Under the pieces are notes generated by a model, which saw only the letters and a program-made list of their open reading frames with translations, did not search any database and had not been told where the DNA came from. The position numbers and the translations under genes are program-made. Shown here piece by piece: positions 25,048-30,703 of a DNA stretch of 30,703 nucleotides. How positions within the stretch are numbered: the stretch's first letter is position 1; the number at the start of each line of letters is the position of its first letter. Origin of the DNA: CAZIVE01 sp964542435 (GTDB lineage: Bacteria > Bacteroidota > Bacteroidia > Bacteroidales > Tannerellaceae); assembly GCA_964542435.1 (NCBI GenBank), contig CAZIVE010000025.1:1-30703 (forward strand). The letters run 5' to 3'.

Positions 25048-25052
25048 CTTTG
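25022..25052 (+). promoter_or_regulatory. Promoter of the small TPR gene
   Basis: TTG at 25022-25024, a 20-nt spacer and TATCTTTG at 25045-25052 match the consensus, with TTGCA just before the -7 box. The leader would be only about 11 nt. An in-frame ATG at 25031 lies between the boxes and cannot be the start. Confidence 0.68.
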
Positions 25053-25069
25053 CTATAAATTATTCAGAT

Positions 25070-25333
25070 ATGCAAAAGATCAAAGAACTCATTACAGACG
25101 GAAAGACGAAGGAGGCTATTCAGCTTCTGAATGAATATATTACGGCGCATCCCGATTCAGACGAAGCCTATTATCTTTTAGGCAACGCTTACCGAAAAGA
25201 GGAGAATACGCGCATGGCACTCAACAACTATCTCAAAGCCACCGAATTGAATCCGGAGAGTCCGGCAAAAGGCGCGTACGACATGATGATACGCATCCTC
25301 GACTTCTACAACAAAGACATCTACAATCCCTGA
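25070..25333 (+). CDS. Small TPR-repeat protein
   Basis: This is an 87-residue protein with no signal peptide, so it is cytosolic. It holds about two TPR units: KEAIQLLNEYITAHPDSDEA then YYLLGNAYRKEENTRMALNNYLKA followed by TELNPES. TPR units bind other proteins, and such short versions often act as adaptors or chaperones; no partner can be named. Its stop (TGA, 25331-25333) directly abuts the stop of the convergent barrel gene, together making TGATCA. There is thus no room for a terminator outside the coding sequence. Confidence 0.85.
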   Translation: MQKIKELITDGKTKEAIQLLNEYITAHPDSDEAYYLLGNAYRKEENTRMALNNYLKATELNPESPAKGAYDMMIRILDFYNKDIYNP

Positions 25334-27199
25334 TCAGAAATTGATATTGATGCCGCCCATGGCACTAAAATTCTGCATCGGATAACCGTAGTAGTATTCA
25401 TACTTCTGGAACAGCAGATTGTTGAGCTGTACGTAGAATCCGAAGGTGTCATTGAGCGTATAGGTTCCGCGGACATTCAGTTCGTTGATGTTTTTCATCT
25501 TTATACCTTCCGAATAAGCTGCATAAAAATTACCGCTGGCATCTTGGGCATTGAAGTAAGAGCATGTCTTACGACCTGTGGCCAAGTAATAGTTGGCATC
25601 GATCGAGAGCTTGTCGATGGGACGAATGGTCAATCCGGCCTTGATCTCCATGACCGGTTTGTTGATGGGATCGGTGTTGGTTTCTTCGTACGATACACCA
25701 GGTCCTAAATCAGAATCATAACCGCTGGGCTCTTTCAGGTTCCAATGGTTATAGACCAGCTTCAGACGTGCATCCAGGAAGGTCTGATAGGTATATTTCA
25801 AATCGGTGCCTACATAGAAATGCGATGCATCATAGAGCGAACCGTGCGTACGATTGCCAAAGGTGGCGACGGAAGACGATGACAAACCGGAATAGGGCGT
25901 GTAAAGGGTGGACATAAAGAGTTCGTCGATGGTGTATTTGTATCCGCCGAAGAGATCAAACCAAAAACCGCTGTTGGTATTGGAGCGAACGCCGATCTGT
26001 GCGTCGAGGTAGTTTTTCGAAGGCATGAAGCTTTGAAGACGCGTATAGCGGGATTCCTGAGCCTGGTCGTAGAGACTGTTGCTTCGCAGTTCGCCGGTAG
26101 CATAACCATAAAGCACGACGCGATCGGCAGGATTATAGTCGATATGTACATCAGGAGCAATCATCGTCTTGTTTTCCTCGCCGGTATTGAAGGCAGCGAT
26201 AGCGCCCAGTTTCAGATGCCAGTTGCCGCCGTCCACTTTGTAATAGGGATTGAGCGTGATGATGGCATGGTTGTCGAACGTGTAGGTTGAGCTGTTCTCG
26301 TCGAGACTATAGCCGAAATAGTTCAGACGTCCGCCGAGACCGATGAACTGCGAATCTCCTGTTCCGGAGAAGGCAGCATTGACGTCAAAGTCCGCCTTGA
26401 AATTACTTTCGGTCAGTCCGCCGCTCAAAGGAGAGGTGGCATATTTCTGATTGAAGTTGACATACTTCAGGTTCAGCAGATAGTTGAAAGGATTGTCTCC
26501 CTTCGATTCAAAGCCGGTGAAGAACTGCATCACGCGATGGGTCTGATTGGTCTGTGTATCGTAGGTCCAGACATCCGTGCTCTTGTAAGTGGTCGGGACT
26601 TCCACATTGCCATAGTAGTTGAAACGCGAGTCGCTGTAGTTACCACCGAGGTTCCAGCGCAGCTTGGCAAACTCATGCGCATAGTCGAATCCGCCGAGGT
26701 TGTCGTTGAGTTTGGCTTTCACCTTCTCATCGCTGTCGAGATACTTCACGTTGCCATTGGTGGAACGATGTGACAGATAGACATTGAACTTGTCGGTGGC
26801 TGTACTCAGGATATGATAGCCCAAGTCTCCATTGATATTCATATACGATCCGATGCCGAAGTTGAAATAGCCACGACGGTTGTTATAGTTCATGTCCGTC
26901 ATGTATTTGCCCGACGGAAACAGCGTAAACTCCTTCGACGGCTCCATCGGGACGGTGTAATCGGAATAGGTCACCGGCACTTTTCGTGTCTCGGGTTCCT
27001 TGACGGCCGGCAACGTATTGACCTTCGAGGCATCGCCAACAGAAGGCGTGTATTCCTTCTCGAGCGTCATCTCGCGGTTCAATGAATTGTCCTTCGTCTT
27101 ATTGTCCTTCGTCTTGTTCTCCTGAGCCGATGCGACCAGAGGCAGAGCGACTGCTGCCACGAGGCAGATGTTTCTTATATATAAATGTATCGTATTCAT
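25334..27199 (-). CDS. Outer-membrane beta-barrel protein (TonB-receptor-like, no plug seen)
   Basis: This is a 621-residue protein. A signal peptide covers about 1-25 (LVAAVALPLVASAQ). A charged linker follows with a doubled NKTKD (a 15-nt micro-repeat) and a PAVKEPETRKVPVTYSDY stretch. From about 95 to the end it is a run of alternating strands rich in aromatic and Gly residues (for example YFNFGIGSYMNINGDLGYH), ending GGININF with the terminal Phe of outer-membrane barrels. I see no plug domain or TonB box, so it is a barrel of TonB-receptor type or size only. It starts 4 nt after the large TPR gene, so the two are co-transcribed and probably act together at the outer membrane. The substrate is unknown. 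Confidence 0.85.
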   Translation of the reverse strand: MNTIHLYIRNICLVAAVALPLVASAQENKTKDNKTKDNSLNREMTLEKEYTPSVGDASKVNTLPAVKEPETRKVPVTYSDYTVPMEPSKEFTLFPSGKYMTDMNYNNRRGYFNFGIGSYMNINGDLGYHILSTATDKFNVYLSHRSTNGNVKYLDSDEKVKAKLNDNLGGFDYAHEFAKLRWNLGGNYSDSRFNYYGNVEVPTTYKSTDVWTYDTQTNQTHRVMQFFTGFESKGDNPFNYLLNLKYVNFNQKYATSPLSGGLTESNFKADFDVNAAFSGTGDSQFIGLGGRLNYFGYSLDENSSTYTFDNHAIITLNPYYKVDGGNWHLKLGAIAAFNTGEENKTMIAPDVHIDYNPADRVVLYGYATGELRSNSLYDQAQESRYTRLQSFMPSKNYLDAQIGVRSNTNSGFWFDLFGGYKYTIDELFMSTLYTPYSGLSSSSVATFGNRTHGSLYDASHFYVGTDLKYTYQTFLDARLKLVYNHWNLKEPSGYDSDLGPGVSYEETNTDPINKPVMEIKAGLTIRPIDKLSIDANYYLATGRKTCSYFNAQDASGNFYAAYSEGIKMKNINELNVRGTYTLNDTFGFYVQLNNLLFQKYEYYYGYPMQNFSAMGGININF

Positions 27200-27203
27200 C
27201 TTC

Positions 27204-30200
27204 TTATTTTTTCAGTTTTGAAAGACGGCTTTCGATCATGCCGGCGATATCGTCGTCAGCTTTGTAATTCTGCTGCAAGCTGGTCAGATACTGACGAGCC
27301 TGGAAATCGTCGCCTTGACGGATGTAGATATCCGAGAGTACGATGAAGCCGCGTGCCAGCCAATACTGATGCGGCGTGCCTTTGTTGATGAAGTCGGTGA
27401 GCACCTGCTCCGCCTCCTTGTCTTTCTTCGTATCGTAATAATACTGAGCCAGCAGATATTTAGCTTCGGCACCTTCCACCGAACGCGTATCCTCGCTCAG
27501 CTTCTTGAGGTCGGCAAGGGCTTTGGACGATTCGTTGCCGGCGATATAGGCTTTAGCTCGTACATAACGCGCTTCCCGTTCCACTTCAGGCGAAAGCTTT
27601 GCCTCCTTCAGCAGGCGTTCGGAAGAGGCAAGAGCCTCTTTATGATCGTTGGTCAGCAGTGCACAGCGCATCAGTCCTACGTTGGCAGCCGTACGATTCT
27701 CCTCGCTGGCAGCCACATTCTGCAGACTGAGGAAATAACCCTTCGCTGCCGCATAGTCCTTGTTCATATAGGTGATTTCAGCCATACGTGCCGTGGCATC
27801 TTCCACAAACTTCATGTCGCCGCTCTTGAGCACGTTGCCAAAATGGTATTTGGCCGCATCATAATCCTTTTCGGAGAAGGCCATCTTACCCAGATAATAC
27901 TGCACATTGGAACTGAATGCTCCCTGCGGATATTTCTCTGCATAGTTGCGAAGGCTGCTCTTGGCTGCCTCCTTATCCCCTTTCATGTAAAGTTTCTCGG
28001 CAGCGAGATAGGTGAGCGAATCCTGTTCGGAGACATCGAGTTTCACACTGCCACCGATCGAATTGGCATACGAAGCATATCCGTTGACATCATTGAGTTC
28101 TACATAGACAGACTTCAAATCCTGCAGCGCCACCTTGGCTTCGTCGCTTCCGGGATAATCGGAGATAACCTTCTTGTAGGCCTGCACCGATTTCTGAGGC
28201 TGGTTGTCATTGAAGTAAAGCAGTCCCAACTGGACACCGGCCTTTGCAGCCAGACTGTTCTTCGGGAAACGCTCCATGAGCTGGTTGAAGGATTTCGCAG
28301 CGTTGGTGTAGTCATCGAGAAGAACATACGAACGGCCCTCTTCAAAGAGTGCATCGGCTACATACGACGAATTGGGATAGCTGCGTATCAGTTCATCCAT
28401 AGCTGCGATCTTGCCTTTGTAGTCTTTCTGCAGACCGAGGACAAAGCCGCGCTGATAGGTGGAATAGTCGCCGGCTGAAGGAAGAATCTCTTTCGCTTTG
28501 GCATAGTTTTCGGTGGCTTGCGAGAAGAGACGATTCTCAAACTGGCAGTCACCGGCACGGTTGTACGCATCCGCCAAAGAGGCAGCCTTACGGTTGGTCT
28601 CGAGGGCGATATATTCGTTGAAACGGGACAAAGCCGTCGTATAATTCTTTCCTTTGAACGCACAGTAGCCGAGGTTGTAATGCGCCAGACTGTAGGTGTC
28701 GCCGCTCTTGAGCTGTGTCGTGTTGAGATAGCTGCGGTAGTCATCTTCCGCTTTGGCATAGTTGCCGTTGCGATATTCACATTCGCCGCGCCAGAAGTAA
28801 GCGTTGCTCTTGGCTTCGGGTTTGTAATTGCCCAGGTTGATAGCCTGCGTGAAGTAGCCGGAAGCCTTGTCGAGCTGCGTGTCGGCAAAAGCCTCCGTGC
28901 CGAGACGGAAGAGGATCTCCTGCTTGGCCTCCATGATCTTGGTGGCAGGCTGCTTGATCTTATTGATAGAGGCAAGTGCCGAAGCATAGTTGCGCGTCGT
29001 CATATACATCTCCACCAGATAGTCGTTCACCTTGTCGGCATAGCGGGACTGAGGAAATTCGTTGAGGAAATTCTCAAACACCTTCACCGATTCGCCGAAG
29101 CCGTTGAATCCGGTCTCATGAATCAGCACGGCATGGTTGTACATCGCCGATTCCTTCACCATCTTGTCGGCATTCGATGCAGCAGCCTGTTCGAAAGCCA
29201 TACGGGCATTGTTCTTGTCGCCGAGCTTCAGGTACGACTGTCCGAGATAGAGATAGGCGTTCTGCGTCAAGGCATCGTCGGTGCCGACCGTCTTGCTCAG
29301 TTCGTTGACGGCATTGTTGTAGTTTCCTTTATTATAATAGGAGACGCCGAGCAGGTAGCGGTTGCTGCGCAGGGGCGATTTCGCCAGCGAGATGTATTTG
29401 CTCAGACGGTCGATGGCGCGTTCACTGTTGCCCTGATGATAATAGGAATTACCGAGCAGTCCGTAGATTTCGGCATTGTCGGCATCGTCGGGATAATCGG
29501 TGACGAGGGATTCGCCTTCCGTGATAGCCCGTTGATATTTATTCTGTATAAAGAGAATCTGTGCGATATGATAACGCGAAGGTTTCTTGAACTCTGCCGA
29601 TTCGCGCAGCTTGGAAAACTCCTCAAGAGCACGGTCATACTTGCCGTCGGCATAGTCGATGTGAGCCATGTAATAGGTGGAGGCTTCGCGATAGGTGGAG
29701 CCGAACTGCGAGACACGTCCGAAATAGTCGCGGGCTTTCTGCCGATCACCGGTCTGAAGCAGGGAATAACCGAGACGATAGGTGCAGGCTTCCTGTTGCG
29801 TAGTGCCCAGCATATCAACATCGGCACGGTTGAACCAATAGGCAGCCTTTTCATATTCGCCGCGTCCGAAATGGAGCGAGCCGATGCGGAACGAGACCTC
29901 ATCGACATGGCGCGTATCCGGATAATTCTCAAGATAATCCTTGAGGAGCTGTTCGGCATCCGCTGTACCCTGTTCGTCAGCAGAGCAAGCCAGCAGGAAA
30001 TCCGCTTCCTGGATCAGATCCGCATCCTTGGCGTGCAGTTTGTAAGCAGTCAGTTTGTCGATACAACCGTTGAAGTTCTTGAGGGCGTACATCTCCTGAC
30101 CTTCCACGAACAGCCTGTCGGCCGCTTGCAGCTGAACGTTTCTCTGTCCGTTGACCGGCATGCTCAAAAGAGCCATGCCCAGTGGGATAAACCATAATTT

Positions 30201-30206
30201 CTTCAT
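27204..30206 (-). CDS. Large periplasmic TPR-repeat protein
   Basis: This is a 1000-residue protein with a signal peptide (MKKLWFIPLGMALLSMPVNG). Nearly all of the mature protein is TPR and TPR-like helix pairs, more than 20 by pattern, for example YLGQSYLKLGDKNNARMAFE and YYLGKMAFSEKDYDAAKYHF. Several units resemble those of outer-membrane assembly and YbgF/Tol-type proteins. It has no lipobox or C-terminal anchor, so it should be soluble in the periplasm. TPR arrays build binding surfaces for other proteins. It is the first gene of an operon with an outer-membrane barrel, which may be its partner. An in-frame ATG further upstream (30263) is rejected because the signal peptide begins only at 30206. 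Confidence 0.92.
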   Translation of the reverse strand: MKKLWFIPLGMALLSMPVNGQRNVQLQAADRLFVEGQEMYALKNFNGCIDKLTAYKLHAKDADLIQEADFLLACSADEQGTADAEQLLKDYLENYPDTRHVDEVSFRIGSLHFGRGEYEKAAYWFNRADVDMLGTTQQEACTYRLGYSLLQTGDRQKARDYFGRVSQFGSTYREASTYYMAHIDYADGKYDRALEEFSKLRESAEFKKPSRYHIAQILFIQNKYQRAITEGESLVTDYPDDADNAEIYGLLGNSYYHQGNSERAIDRLSKYISLAKSPLRSNRYLLGVSYYNKGNYNNAVNELSKTVGTDDALTQNAYLYLGQSYLKLGDKNNARMAFEQAAASNADKMVKESAMYNHAVLIHETGFNGFGESVKVFENFLNEFPQSRYADKVNDYLVEMYMTTRNYASALASINKIKQPATKIMEAKQEILFRLGTEAFADTQLDKASGYFTQAINLGNYKPEAKSNAYFWRGECEYRNGNYAKAEDDYRSYLNTTQLKSGDTYSLAHYNLGYCAFKGKNYTTALSRFNEYIALETNRKAASLADAYNRAGDCQFENRLFSQATENYAKAKEILPSAGDYSTYQRGFVLGLQKDYKGKIAAMDELIRSYPNSSYVADALFEEGRSYVLLDDYTNAAKSFNQLMERFPKNSLAAKAGVQLGLLYFNDNQPQKSVQAYKKVISDYPGSDEAKVALQDLKSVYVELNDVNGYASYANSIGGSVKLDVSEQDSLTYLAAEKLYMKGDKEAAKSSLRNYAEKYPQGAFSSNVQYYLGKMAFSEKDYDAAKYHFGNVLKSGDMKFVEDATARMAEITYMNKDYAAAKGYFLSLQNVAASEENRTAANVGLMRCALLTNDHKEALASSERLLKEAKLSPEVEREARYVRAKAYIAGNESSKALADLKKLSEDTRSVEGAEAKYLLAQYYYDTKKDKEAEQVLTDFINKGTPHQYWLARGFIVLSDIYIRQGDDFQARQYLTSLQQNYKADDDIAGMIESRLSKLKK

Positions 30207-30343
30207 TTCTTGCTCTATATTACACTCTCTTCCTACCAATGGAAATGAGTTTGAGTAAATCACTTCTTCTCCTGCGGAAATCTTCCGTTGCTTTCTAAAC
30301 GTCAGTGAACGTCTGTTATTTCATAAGGAGTTACAACTTAGGG

Positions 30344-30351
30344 CAAAGTTA
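30344..30351 (-). promoter_or_regulatory. Candidate -7 element of the TPR/barrel operon
   Basis: The minus strand reads TAACTTTG, matching TAnnTTTG, 137 bp before the ATG at 30206. A TTG lies upstream with a short 16-nt spacer. Confidence 0.45.
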
Positions 30352-30428
30352 TATAAAATCCCTGGAACAACCGTTTTTCGGAAGAACATATTTAAGGAAG
30401 GGGAAGAGGGAGAATCGTAGAGACGCAT

Positions 30429-30460
30429 TTTTAATTGTACCGAATTCGGTATAATTAAAA
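30429..30460. promoter_or_regulatory. 32-bp near-perfect palindrome, possible operator
   Basis: The arms TTTTAATTGTACCGAA and TTCGGTATAATTAAAA are reverse complements except at one position. The centre TACCGAATTCGGTA is a perfect 14-bp palindrome with no loop, which suits a dimeric DNA-binding protein better than a terminator hairpin. It lies about 78 bp upstream of the TPR operon's -7 box. The role is inferred. Confidence 0.55.
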
Positions 30461-30614
30461 TTAGGATTGTCCGATAAAAACGAATCATGTCATTTTCATA
30501 CATCTTGAATTACGAATAAACAAGGCTATGGAAATTTATTACGCGAAACAAGCCACTTAATTATAAAGATGTGGTTCAAGGGAATATATGTAGAGGAAGT
30601 ATTTATATGGGTCT

Positions 30615-30688
30615 TATAATCCGCGAAGGCGGATTCCTTTGCAGAATTGTCTCACCAGTGAGGGCAGAAGCAAGCTCGCTTGCATTAT
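30615..30688. repeat. Dispersed intergenic repeat, copy 2
   Basis: It shares the 17-bp TATAATCCGCGAAGGCG with copy 1 (24986) and also a CTCAC and CTTGCATTAT. Here GCAAGCTCGCTTGC is nearly palindromic, and CTTGCATTAT is followed by GCCG in place of CTTTG, so this copy lacks the -7 box. Confidence 0.65.
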
Positions 30689-30703
30689 GCCGAACGCCAG
30701 AGA

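Larger units (their letters stand above)
24722..25069. other. 348-bp divergent intergenic region between topA and the small TPR gene
   Basis: It holds the topA -7 box, a lone ATTTTGACA (24834-24842) like half of the hairpins after argS, a dispersed repeat (24986-25047) and the TPR gene promoter. No coding frame is credible. Confidence 0.65.
30207..30703. other. 497-bp region upstream of the TPR/barrel operon, to the window end
   Basis: No gene is seen on either strand. It holds the operon's -7 box (30344-30351), a 32-bp palindrome (30429-30460) and a dispersed repeat (30615-30688). The remainder, about 30461-30614, is AT-rich with nothing I can name. Confidence 0.65.

Noticed and set aside
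27315..28478. Open frame (387 codons) on the plus strand
   Set aside because: It is antisense to the C-terminal half of the TPR gene and has no family signature.
28518..30197. Long open frame (559 codons) on the plus strand
   Set aside because: It is wholly antisense to the large TPR gene, whose signal peptide and TPR pattern are clear; the antisense product has no recognisable domain.
1..30703. tRNA or rRNA genes, prophage, transposase or toxin-antitoxin loci
   Set aside because: None was recognised on reading; the genes present are housekeeping or envelope functions. A tRNA or Rfam scan was not possible here.

Overview
The window looks like chromosomal backbone of a member of the Bacteroidales (phylum Bacteroidota), probably a draft or metagenome assembly. 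This rests on several marks: a type III glutamine synthetase, a fused SecDF, a paired rhomboid operon, TPR-fused sensor kinases, a LytS/LytTR pair, and many promoters of the Bacteroidota form TTTG-N19/20-TAnnTTTG with few Shine-Dalgarno sites. The genus cannot be fixed from what I can see; a Prevotella/Bacteroides-like gut or oral lineage is an inference. Two runs of exactly 100 N (6141-6240 and 12266-12365) are scaffold gaps, not biology.

Layout. Positions 1-3613 (minus strand) hold two tandem paralogous TPR-transmembrane-histidine kinases joined by an ATGA stop/start overlap; the distal one runs off the window. A small DUF1232/YkvA-like membrane protein (3830-4270) follows, then a 639-bp gap with five and a half 41-bp tandem repeats. 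Next is a PAP2 phosphatase with a barrel-like C-terminal half (4910-6136, minus). Across gap 1, on the plus strand, is an operon of a small secreted protein, a LytS-type sensor kinase and a LytTR response regulator (6345-8504), then glnN (8672-10861) and a MATE exporter (10922-12259). Gap 2 and a 43-bp tandem array separate these from the convergent secDF (12599-15748).

16078-16626 is a secreted DUF4468-like protein. It converges on a minus-strand operon of two rhomboid proteases and a membrane-anchored endonuclease/exonuclease/phosphatase-fold protein (16762-19452). HU (19632-19904) and argS (20170-21963) lie on plus and face topA (22208-24721, minus). A small TPR gene (25070-25333) meets, stop to stop in a shared TGATCA, an operon of a 1000-residue TPR protein and an outer-membrane barrel (25334-30206). 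The last 497 bp carry a promoter, a 32-bp near-perfect palindrome and a dispersed repeat.

Themes: most genes serve housekeeping (nitrogen assimilation, protein export, nucleoid, tRNA charging, supercoiling) or the envelope (phosphatase, rhomboids, LytS/LytTR, TPR/barrel). I found no phage, CRISPR, toxin-antitoxin, transposase or obvious defence system. The most unusual material is intergenic: three unrelated short tandem arrays, a pair of near-identical hairpins between argS and topA, a duplicated promoter module before argS related to repeats elsewhere in the window, and the 32-bp palindrome. I do not see a clear undescribed multi-gene system; the best candidates for follow-up are the tandem kinases without a regulator, the TPR/barrel pair and the secreted-protein/LytS/LytTR operon.
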